Of a stretch of 12,075 nucleotides of DNA, positions 6,522 through 12,075 are shown piece after piece. The notes under the pieces are model-generated. The model searched no databases and had not been told where the DNA came from. It saw only the letters and a program-made list of their open reading frames with translations. Position numbers and translations under genes: made by a program. The DNA lies in the NCBI GenBank assembly GCA_936941515.1, contig CAKZJI010000341.1, positions 1 to 12,075 on the forward strand, given 5' to 3'. This DNA comes from an uncultured Propionibacteriaceae bacterium. GTDB lineage: Bacteria > Actinomycetota > Actinomycetes > Propionibacteriales > Propionibacteriaceae. Position 1 is the first letter of the stretch. Each line of letters starts with the position of its first letter.

Positions 6522-7356
6522 GCGCACATTCTGGGGTCGGCTCCGGCTGCTGCTGGCCCACATCAGCATCTACCTGGCCGCGCTGGTCTTCGCCTCGCCG
6601 CTGATCTATGCGGTGCTCTCGGCGCTGAAGTCGAAGGATGAGATCTTCAGCACCCCGCCGCGGCTGGTTGGAGAGCAGATCAGGTGGACGAACTTCGTCG
6701 AGGTGTTCACCTACGGGCCGTTCGTCACCTACATCCTGAATTCGCTGTTCGTGTCCATCGTCGGCACCCTGCTGGTGCTGGCCGTCTCCTCCTCCGCCGC
6801 GTTTGCGTTCGCGCGGCTGAGGTGGAGGGGACGAGATGTGGTGTTCGTGCTGTTCCTTGCCACCTTGATGGTGCCCTCCGAGGTCGTGATGATCCCGATG
6901 TACACCCTGATGCAGTGGTTCGGCTGGATCAACTCCTACCAGGCCCTCATCATCCCGTTCGCGTTCAGCGCCTTCGGCACCTTCCTGCTGCGGCAGTTCT
7001 ACCGGGGCATCCCCTACGAACTCGACGAGGCCGCTCGCGTCGACGGCGCAGGGGCGATTCGCATCTACTGGAGCGTCATCCTGCCGCTGTCCCGCTCCGC
7101 GCTGGCGGTGCTGGCGGTGTTCACCTTCCTGGGGTTCTGGAACTCCTACCTGTGGCCGCTGATCGTCACCGTCGACTACTCCACCCTGGGGACCCTGCCA
7201 GTTGGCCTGGCGTCATTCTCCACCCAGCAGGGCACCCGCTGGGACCTGCAGATGGCGGCTTCCGTGATCTCGATGATCCCCACCACCGCACTGGTGATCG
7301 GCCTGCAGAAGCACCTGGTCAAGGGCATCGCCATGGCCGGGCTGGGAGGTCGCTGA
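6511..7356 (+). CDS. Sugar ABC transporter permease, MalG/UgpE type
   Basis: This is the second membrane subunit, 281 residues. The first helix covers about 15-38, and the EAA loop is at about 173-192 (DEAARVDGAGAIRIYWSVIL). The conserved FLGFWNSYLWPL after the loop and the C-terminal KHLVKGIAMAGLGG are hallmarks of the MalG/UgpE group. The ATG lies 11 bp inside the preceding permease gene with AGAGGTGG upstream, so the two subunits are made in step. No ATP-binding subunit is encoded nearby; as in many actinobacterial sugar importers, a shared MsiK-type ATPase elsewhere probably powers it. Confidence 0.93.
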   Translation: MSTERTFWGRLRLLLAHISIYLAALVFASPLIYAVLSALKSKDEIFSTPPRLVGEQIRWTNFVEVFTYGPFVTYILNSLFVSIVGTLLVLAVSSSAAFAFARLRWRGRDVVFVLFLATLMVPSEVVMIPMYTLMQWFGWINSYQALIIPFAFSAFGTFLLRQFYRGIPYELDEAARVDGAGAIRIYWSVILPLSRSALAVLAVFTFLGFWNSYLWPLIVTVDYSTLGTLPVGLASFSTQQGTRWDLQMAASVISMIPTTALVIGLQKHLVKGIAMAGLGGR

Positions 7357-8237
7357 TGGTGATCGCCGGCATTGACATCGGCGGGACGAAGATCACTGCC
7401 GTGCTCGCCGACGCCGACGGGAGCGTGCTGGCCTCCGCCACCACCCCCTCGGGGCTGGGCGGTGGCGCGCTGATCAACGGCGCTGTGGAGCTCGTCGCGC
7501 ATCTGGAGTTCTCATCGGGCCTGCGGGCCGAGGCCATAGGGGTCGGGGCCGCGGGCGTCATCGACCCGACGACGGGTGAGGTGCTGGCCGCCTCGGGGAC
7601 CTTCCCGGACTGGGTTGGCAGGCATCCGGGGCGGGTCATGGCTGAGCGCCTCGGCCGGGACGTTCGCCTGACCAACGACGTCAACGCCTTCCTGGTCGGG
7701 GAGGCCCGCTGGGGTGCGCTCCGCGGGGCCAGCGACGCCCTGGCCGTCATGCTGGGAACCGGTGTTGGCGGCGCCCTGCTGCTCGGTGGTCGCCTGTACG
7801 AGGGGCTGCGTGGCGGCGCGGGGGAGATCGGCCACACTCCCGGCTTCTCGACGCTGCCCTGCACCTGTGGTGGCAGCGGTCACCTGGAGACCCTCGCCTC
7901 CGGCCGATCCCTTGGGCTGCGCTACGCCGACCTCACTGGCCGGACAGGCCTCACAGGGGCTGACGTCGCAGCTGCGGCCCGCATGGGTGATGAGGCCGCG
8001 CTCCAGGTGTTTGCCCGCGCCGCAGAGGGCCTTGCCCAGGGCATCGTTGTCGCAACCACCCTGCTGGATCTGACTGATGTGGTGATCGGCGGTGGGGTGG
8101 CTGCGGCCTGGGACCTTCTGGAGCCGCCCCTGAGCGCTGCCCTGGAGGCCAGTCCGCCCGTCACCGTCCCCATCCCCGGCGTGCATCGCGCCACCCTGGC
8201 CAGCACTGCCCTCGGTGCGGCTGCCCTCGCCCTGTGA
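7356..8237 (+). CDS. ROK-family sugar kinase
   Basis: This cytoplasmic ATP-dependent sugar kinase has 293 residues. The phosphate loop DIGGTK is at 7-12, the catalytic base is Asp108 in LTNDVNAFLVGE, a second nucleotide motif is LGTGVGGA at about 133-140, and GEIGH is at 156-160. The intact nucleotide loop and the absence of a DNA-binding domain make it a kinase rather than a regulator. The zinc motif reads CTCGGSGHLE (169-178): the third cysteine of the usual CxCGxxGCxE is His176. The ATG overlaps the permease stop (TGATG), with GGGAGG upstream. The frame is open far upstream inside the permease gene, but that extension is not coding. The likely substrate is a hexose or N-acetylhexosamine released from the imported glycan; which one is not decidable here. 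Confidence 0.9.
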   Translation: MVIAGIDIGGTKITAVLADADGSVLASATTPSGLGGGALINGAVELVAHLEFSSGLRAEAIGVGAAGVIDPTTGEVLAASGTFPDWVGRHPGRVMAERLGRDVRLTNDVNAFLVGEARWGALRGASDALAVMLGTGVGGALLLGGRLYEGLRGGAGEIGHTPGFSTLPCTCGGSGHLETLASGRSLGLRYADLTGRTGLTGADVAAAARMGDEAALQVFARAAEGLAQGIVVATTLLDLTDVVIGGGVAAAWDLLEPPLSAALEASPPVTVPIPGVHRATLASTALGAAALAL

Positions 8238-8249
8238 ACAAGTGAAACC

Positions 8250-8254
8250 GGAGG
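8250..8254 (+). promoter_or_regulatory. Ribosome binding site fixing the M81 hydrolase start
   Basis: GGAGG lies five bases before ATG 8260. This favours that start over an upstream in-frame ATG at 8215 that lies inside the kinase gene and has no such motif. Confidence 0.7.
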
Positions 8255-8259
8255 AACAC

Positions 8260-9807
8260 ATGACCGCAGCGGACATCTGGTGCCCGCCCCTGCCACCCAT
8301 CGCCGACGGGGGAATAGCCCGGCCGAGGATCGCCATTGCCGGCATGTCCATCGAGTCCAGCACCTTCTCCCCGCATCTCAGCGGCGACGAGGCCTTCACC
8401 CTCAGGGAGGGGGATGAGCTGCTGGCCTACTACCCCTTCCTGGCCGAGGGCAGGGAACTGCGGGAGGCCGCTGAGTGGGTGCCGCTGCACCATGGGCGTT
8501 CTCTGCCCGGTGGGGCGGTGAAACCCGAAACCTACCAGGGCGTCAAGGATCGCATCCTGGAGCTGGCGGCAGCCGAGGGGCCGTTCGACGGCCTGTTCCT
8601 CGACATCCATGGCGCGATGAGCGTCGTCGGGATGCGTGATGCCGAGGGCGACCTGGCGGCCGCGCTGCGCCAGGTGATCGGCTCCGACTGTCTGGTGTCG
8701 TGCAGCCAGGACCTGCACGGCAACGTCTCCGCCGACCTCGTCGAGCAGGTGGATCTCATCACCTGCTATCGCATGGCCCCGCACGAGGATGTCATGAACA
8801 CCAAGGAGCGTGCCGTCTGGAACCTCATCTCCCGGCTGCGTTCCGCAGTGGGGTCGGATGCTGTGGCCAGGCGGCCGTGGAAGGCCTTCGTGCCCGTCCC
8901 GTTGCTGCTGCCGGGGGAGAAGACCTCCACCCGGGTCGAGCCCGCAGCCTCCATCTATGCGCGTGTCCCTGAGATCGAGGCCCGCGACGGTGTGCTCGAT
9001 GCCGCACTGTGGGTGGGCTATGCCTGGGCGGATGAGCCCCGCTGCCAGGCCTCCGTCGTCGTCACCGGAGACGACAGACAGGCAGTGGCCGCAGGGGCCT
9101 TTGAGCTGGCTGAGGCCTGGTGGGCTGCGCGTGACGACTTCACCTTCGTCGGTCCCGCGGACACCCTGGCAGGTGCGCTCGACATCGCGCTCGGGGAGGG
9201 TGCGCCCCGCCCCTATGTCATCTCCGACTCCGGCGACAACCCCACTGCGGGCGGGGCAGGGGATGTGTCCTGGACGGTCCGGGAGCTGCTGGCCGATCCC
9301 CGCCTGGCCGACGGGTCGCTGAGGGTGCTCCATGCCTCCACCTTCGATCCCGTGGCCGTCGCGGCCTGCTTCGAGGCCGGCCTGGGGACGAGGGTGGATG
9401 TGCGCGTCGGCGGCAACGTGGACCGGGTGGCGTCGCCCGCCGAGGTGTGCGGTGAGGTGTTCTCCCTGACCGAGGGCGACCCCGTCGCGGGGCGGCAGGC
9501 CGTTGTCCGCTGCGGCAGCGTGTACGTCATCATTACCGAACGCCGCAAGCCATTCCACCACCTGGCCGACTTCCGGATGCTCGGTCTGGAGCCTGAGGAC
9601 GCTGACGTGGTGCTGGTGAAGATCGGCTACCTGGAGCCGGAGCTCTTCGAGCTGGCTGCCGGCTGGACCATGGCTCTCACCCCCGGCGGGGTGGATCAGG
9701 ATCTGCTGCGTCTGGGCCACCGCAACCTGAGGCCGGGAACCTGGCCCTTCGACCGCTCCCAGCCGAACCCCGACCTCACACCGTCGCTGACCCGCAGGGA
9801 GTCCTGA
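8260..9807 (+). CDS. M81-family (MlrC-type) metallohydrolase
   Basis: The 515-residue protein matches the MlrC family, named for microcystinase C, a zinc enzyme that cleaves amide bonds of linear microcystin; most relatives have no known substrate. The N-terminal domain (about 22-315) carries the family's opening motif as MSIESSTFSPH (usually ETNTFSP), and the metal-binding motifs DIHGAM (Asp115, His117), DLHGN (Asp151, His153) and RMAPHEDV (His175). The C-terminal MlrC domain (about 318-495) has DSGDNPTAGGAGD and ERRKPFHH. There is no signal peptide, so it acts in the cytoplasm. The gene starts 22 bp after the kinase and ends exactly where the fucosidase begins. Its place in a sugar operon suggests an imported molecule with an amide bond, such as an N-acyl sugar or a glycosyl-amino acid; this is inference. 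A role outside glycan breakdown cannot be excluded. Confidence 0.88.
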   Translation: MTAADIWCPPLPPIADGGIARPRIAIAGMSIESSTFSPHLSGDEAFTLREGDELLAYYPFLAEGRELREAAEWVPLHHGRSLPGGAVKPETYQGVKDRILELAAAEGPFDGLFLDIHGAMSVVGMRDAEGDLAAALRQVIGSDCLVSCSQDLHGNVSADLVEQVDLITCYRMAPHEDVMNTKERAVWNLISRLRSAVGSDAVARRPWKAFVPVPLLLPGEKTSTRVEPAASIYARVPEIEARDGVLDAALWVGYAWADEPRCQASVVVTGDDRQAVAAGAFELAEAWWAARDDFTFVGPADTLAGALDIALGEGAPRPYVISDSGDNPTAGGAGDVSWTVRELLADPRLADGSLRVLHASTFDPVAVAACFEAGLGTRVDVRVGGNVDRVASPAEVCGEVFSLTEGDPVAGRQAVVRCGSVYVIITERRKPFHHLADFRMLGLEPEDADVVLVKIGYLEPELFELAAGWTMALTPGGVDQDLLRLGHRNLRPGTWPFDRSQPNPDLTPSLTRRES

Positions 9808-11124
9808 ATGCTGAACTTCGACGAACGCACCGGACCCGAGCTTGGCGTCGACTACCCAGACGTCACCGTTCCTGACTGGTACCGCGATGCGAAGCTGGGT
9901 GTCTTCATCCACTGGGGCATCTTCTCCGTGCCCGCGTGGGCGGAGACCCATGACGGGCGGGTGGCCGTGGAGGAGGCCTACGCCCGGCATCGCTACGCCG
10001 AGTGGTATGGCAACACCGTGCGCCTCCCCGGCTCGCCGTGCCGCTCCCAGCACGTCGCACGGTATGGCGAGGGCACCAGCTATGAGGACCTTGCCGACCA
10101 GTGGCATCCTGAGGGCTTCAATGCCGGTGAGCTGGTGAGCGCGGTGCTGCGCTCCGGGGCTCGATACGTGGTGCCGGTCACCAAGCATCACGACGGCTTC
10201 TGCCTCTGGGACACCGCCACGACGGGCTTCAACGCGGCCCGACGCGGCCCCAGGCGTGATCTGATCCGTGAGCTGGCGGAGGCCACCCGTGCGGCGGGAG
10301 CGCGATTCGGCGTGTACTTCTCCGGGGCTCTCGACTGGCATGTCTCGGATCTCCCACCCATCCAGTCCGACCGGGACCTGTTCCTGCTGCGTCGCAACGA
10401 TGAGGCCTTCGCCCGCTACGCCGCCCGGCAGCTGGATGAGCTCATCGAGCGTTTTGAGCCGTCGATGCTGTGGAACGACATCGAGTGGCCCGACGGCGGC
10501 AAGGGTCCCGATGACTTCGGCGTGGCGGCTCTGTGGCGCCGCTACCTGGCTGCGGTGCCGGACGGTGTCGTCAATGATCGCTGGGGGGTGCCCGCGCACG
10601 GGCACCTGACGCGCGAGTACACCGACGTCGAGGGTGTGCAGGCTGAGGTGTGGGAGTCGACGCGCGGGCTGGGCATGTCGTTCGGCTACAACGCGGCTGA
10701 GGGCGAGGCGCACTCGCTGGGGGCCTCCGAGCTGGTCCGCTACTTCGTGGATGTGGTGGCCAAGAACGGCAACCTGCTCATCAACGTCGGGCCGCGTGCG
10801 GATGGCTCCGTGCCGGAGCTCCAGCAGCGGGCCCTGGACGGGCTGGGAGAGTGGCTGGCGACCTGCGGGGAGGCGGTCTTCGGTTCGCGTCCGTGGCGGC
10901 GTGCAGGAGACGGTCAGGTGCGCTACACCGTCGTCCGGGGTCGGGTCTTCGCCCACCTCCTGGAGCCGGGGCTGGGGGAGCTGCGGCTTCCTGAGGAATT
11001 CTTGGGTGCTGAGACGGTGCGCTGGCTGGGAGACGAGGCAGGTGAGGTTGCCGGGGGGACTGCGAGAATTCCCGACAATCTCAGGTCTCTCCCCGTCGTT
11101 GTGGCGGAATTGGGACGGGAATAG
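9808..11124 (+). CDS. Alpha-L-fucosidase, glycoside hydrolase family 29
   Basis: This enzyme releases L-fucose from fucosylated glycans with a retaining mechanism. The 438 residues show the GH29 barrel: WYRDAKLGVFIHWGIFSVP (His35), ARYVVPVTKHHDGFCLWDT (His127-His128-Asp129), GVYFSGALDW, and LWNDIEWP with Asp224 as the likely nucleophile. VVAKNGNLLINVGPRADGSVP marks the end of the barrel, and a short beta domain follows from about residue 365. There is no signal peptide, so it must act on imported oligosaccharide. The acid/base residue is poorly conserved in GH29 and cannot be named from one sequence. The ATG directly abuts the M81 stop, and a GCAGGGAG ribosome binding site lies inside that gene. 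The TAG stop forms part of the first arm of the hairpin at 11123-11179. It is the last gene of the operon. Confidence 0.93.
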   Translation: MLNFDERTGPELGVDYPDVTVPDWYRDAKLGVFIHWGIFSVPAWAETHDGRVAVEEAYARHRYAEWYGNTVRLPGSPCRSQHVARYGEGTSYEDLADQWHPEGFNAGELVSAVLRSGARYVVPVTKHHDGFCLWDTATTGFNAARRGPRRDLIRELAEATRAAGARFGVYFSGALDWHVSDLPPIQSDRDLFLLRRNDEAFARYAARQLDELIERFEPSMLWNDIEWPDGGKGPDDFGVAALWRRYLAAVPDGVVNDRWGVPAHGHLTREYTDVEGVQAEVWESTRGLGMSFGYNAAEGEAHSLGASELVRYFVDVVAKNGNLLINVGPRADGSVPELQQRALDGLGEWLATCGEAVFGSRPWRRAGDGQVRYTVVRGRVFAHLLEPGLGELRLPEEFLGAETVRWLGDEAGEVAGGTARIPDNLRSLPVVVAELGRE

Positions 11125-11179
11125 CAGATCCCCTTTTTCTGAGAACTTGCTCAGCATTCTCAGAAAAAGGGGATCTGCT
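11123..11179. terminator. Perfect 23-bp inverted repeat at the operon end
   Basis: The arms at 11123-11145 and 11157-11179 are exact reverse complements around an 11-base loop that itself holds TGC-TCA-GCA. The left arm begins within the fucosidase stop codon. No T-tract follows the right arm on the plus strand, so it may act as a strong pause or as a 3'-end stabiliser more than as a classical intrinsic terminator. Confidence 0.6.
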
Positions 11180-11193
11180 CTCAGTATTCTGTG

Positions 11194-11231
11194 CATCTTT
11201 CGGTCACTCGCATTCGAGTGGCCGAAAGATG
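11194..11231. terminator. Second long hairpin downstream of the operon
   Basis: The 17-base arms at 11194-11210 and 11215-11231 pair at 16 positions around CATT; the remaining position is a G-U wobble for the plus-strand RNA. A short TTT follows. With the hairpin just before it, this makes a tandem terminator-like structure. Confidence 0.5.
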
Positions 11232-11272
11232 TTTCACATCATTTCCAGCGATCCATCCGCAGGGCATGAGAA

Positions 11273-11298
11273 GAGGGGCCGGGTTATCCCGGCCCCTC
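11273..11298 (-). terminator. GC-rich hairpin after the peroxiredoxin fusion gene
   Basis: GAGGGGCCGGG and CCCGGCCCCTC are a perfect 11-bp stem around a four-base loop. On the minus strand it lies 27 bases after the TGA of the convergent gene and is followed by TTCT. It probably terminates that gene and may also stop transcripts from the other side. The rest of 11180-11325 holds nothing else that I can support. Confidence 0.65.
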
Positions 11299-11325
11299 AT
11301 GGGATCAGCTCCCTCGGTGGCTACC

Positions 11326-12045
11326 TCAGAAACCGGTCTTGGGCAGACGCGGCTTCACCGGAGTCGGCTTGCTTGGCGTCGGGGTCGGCGTCGGCGTGGG
11401 GGTCGGCGTCGGCGTGGGGGTCGGCGTGGCCGATGGCTTGGCGGTCCAGGAGACCTGGCCCTTCTCATTGGCGGTCACGGTCTTGTACTTGCCAATGATG
11501 ATGGTCTGGCTGCGGGGGCCCTTCGAGACCAGGATCTGGCTGGCGTAGGTGTGGCCCTCGGCCTCAGCCTTGATCTCCTGCGTCCCGTCCTTGGCGTCCT
11601 CAGGCACCTTCAGGAAGAGATCGGTGTTGGTGGGGGCGGCCTTGGGATTGACCTGGTTGCCGTCCTTGTCGACCAGGAAGGTCGAGCGGTCGATGCCCAT
11701 GTACTTGCGGCCGTACATACTCTTCTCGATCCAAGTGCCGAAGAGTTCATTGAGGCGCACATCGGTGTCGGCGATCAGGCGGAAGGGCAACTCGTACTTC
11801 GTGCGGAAGCCCACGTGGCTCTTCGCCGAGTCACGGCTCACCCCGATGATCTCGTAGCCAGCGGCACGGAGCTCGCTGTAGCCGTCACGCAGGCTACATG
11901 CCTGAGCCGTGCAGCCCGAGGTATTGTCCTTGGGGTAGAAGTAGAGGACGATCTTACGCCCAGGGTAGTCCGAGAGGCGCACCTCCTGCCCTGCTTCGTC
12001 CAAGCCTAAGAGGTCGGGGACAAGATCCCCCAATGTCAGTGCCAT
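11326..12045 (-). CDS. bcp: BCP-type peroxiredoxin fused to an LPKTG-ending surface-protein tail
   Basis: Residues 1 to about 130 are a thioredoxin-dependent thiol peroxidase (BCP/PrxQ): VLYFYPKDNTSGCTAQACSLRD gives peroxidatic Cys45 and resolving Cys50, and GIDRSTFLVDKDG gives Arg120 of the active site. The usual BCP ends near residue 155. From about 131 the sequence changes to a beta-rich stretch (DLFLKVPEDAKDGTQEIKAE and later IIIGKYKTVTANEKGQVSW) like the terminal domains of Gram-positive surface proteins. Nine Thr-Pro units follow at 207-224, then SKPTPVKPRLPKTGF and stop. LPKTG is the sortase motif, but here no hydrophobic segment or basic tail follows, and there is no N-terminal signal peptide. 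I therefore read it as an in-frame fusion whose product is probably cytoplasmic, unless exported by another route. No Shine-Dalgarno motif precedes the ATG. The peroxiredoxin part is certain; the meaning of the tail is not. Confidence 0.88.
   Translation of the reverse strand: MALTLGDLVPDLLGLDEAGQEVRLSDYPGRKIVLYFYPKDNTSGCTAQACSLRDGYSELRAAGYEIIGVSRDSAKSHVGFRTKYELPFRLIADTDVRLNELFGTWIEKSMYGRKYMGIDRSTFLVDKDGNQVNPKAAPTNTDLFLKVPEDAKDGTQEIKAEAEGHTYASQILVSKGPRSQTIIIGKYKTVTANEKGQVSWTAKPSATPTPTPTPTPTPTPTPTPSKPTPVKPRLPKTGF
11374..11427 (-). repeat. Thr-Pro coding repeat, nine hexanucleotide units
   Basis: Nine tandem Thr-Pro codon pairs, alternating mainly ACG CCG and ACC CCC, form a partly 18-bp periodic array. 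Slippage would add or remove whole units without changing frame, so repeat number may vary between strains. Such Thr-Pro stalks normally span the cell wall below LPXTG motifs. Confidence 0.85.
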
Positions 12046-12053
12046 AAGCAGCG

Positions 12054-12059
12054 TATCTA
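12054..12059 (-). promoter_or_regulatory. Possible -10 box for the peroxiredoxin fusion, giving a leaderless mRNA
   Basis: TAGATA on the minus strand ends eight bases before the ATG at 12045. Initiation six to eight bases downstream would fall at or next to the A of the start codon, in keeping with the absence of a ribosome binding site. The -35 region lies beyond the window edge. Confidence 0.3.
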
Positions 12060-12075
12060 ATAAAGTTCTATGTAT

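Noticed and set aside
5562..6569. Open frame on the minus strand opposite the first permease, rich in His/Glu/Gln/Arg
   Set aside because: It is the antisense of hydrophobic membrane-helix codons, which always read as charged peptides; no domain is visible.
6684..7355. 5' extension of the ROK kinase frame into the second permease gene
   Set aside because: It is out of frame with a clear permease, and the kinase begins properly at ATG 7356 with GGGAGG upstream and DIGGTK near the N terminus.
8215..8259. Upstream in-frame start for the M81 hydrolase
   Set aside because: This ATG lies inside the kinase gene without a ribosome binding site, while ATG 8260 has a well-spaced GGAGG.
8161..11196. 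Very long open frame on the minus strand (about 1,000 codons) opposite the M81 and fucosidase genes
   Set aside because: It is antisense to two clear enzyme genes, its peptide is rich in Gly/His/Arg/Pro without domains, and GC-rich codons on the plus strand naturally suppress stops in this frame.
1..12075. CRISPR arrays, tRNA or rRNA genes, riboswitches and phage attachment sites
   Set aside because: I saw no regularly spaced repeats, no cloverleaf-like tRNA sequence and no conserved riboswitch core; the only tandem repeat is the coding Thr-Pro array.

Overview
The window looks like chromosomal DNA of a high-GC Gram-positive bacterium (Actinomycetota). The grounds are a GC-biased third codon position, ROK-family sugar regulation, an ABC sugar importer without its own ATPase, an actinobacterial helix-hairpin-helix membrane protein family, and an LPKTG surface motif next to a Thr-Pro repeat. 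A propionibacterial relative (Arachnia-like) would fit, but that is an inference and cannot be settled from this window.

Left part (1-2200): lower in GC and partly decayed. It holds the start of an unrecognised gene running off the left edge (minus strand), a plus-strand gene remnant (277-780) with a probable frameshift near its 3' end, a helix-hairpin-helix membrane protein gene (1531-875, minus) interrupted by one in-frame amber codon, and a small four-helix membrane protein (2192-1668, minus) with a recognisable promoter.

Central part (2272-11124): one divergently organised sugar-utilisation locus. Leftward: a ROK-family repressor and, 9 bp after its stop codon, an endonuclease IV (nfo) with all nine metal ligands. 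Rightward: lipoprotein solute-binding protein, two MalF/MalG-type permeases, a ROK sugar kinase, an M81 (MlrC-type) metallohydrolase and a GH29 alpha-L-fucosidase, all overlapping or abutting like one transcript. The 189-bp divergent region carries two palindromes with related half-sites (ACTTAnTT), one beside each start. The simplest model is that the repressor controls both directions, the importer takes up a fucosylated oligosaccharide or glycoconjugate, the cytoplasmic fucosidase removes fucose and the ROK kinase phosphorylates a released sugar. The M81 enzyme is the unexplained member; an amide bond in the imported molecule is a possible target. No ATPase is encoded, so a shared MsiK-type ATPase elsewhere is expected.

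Right part (11124-12075): three strong hairpins separate the operon from a convergent gene. The first is a perfect 23-bp inverted repeat that begins inside the fucosidase stop codon. The convergent gene (12045-11326, minus) is a BCP-type peroxiredoxin fused in frame to what looks like the C-terminal end of a surface protein: a beta-rich stretch, nine Thr-Pro units, and LPKTGF as the last residues, with no signal peptide and no membrane anchor. It is the most unusual single protein in the window.
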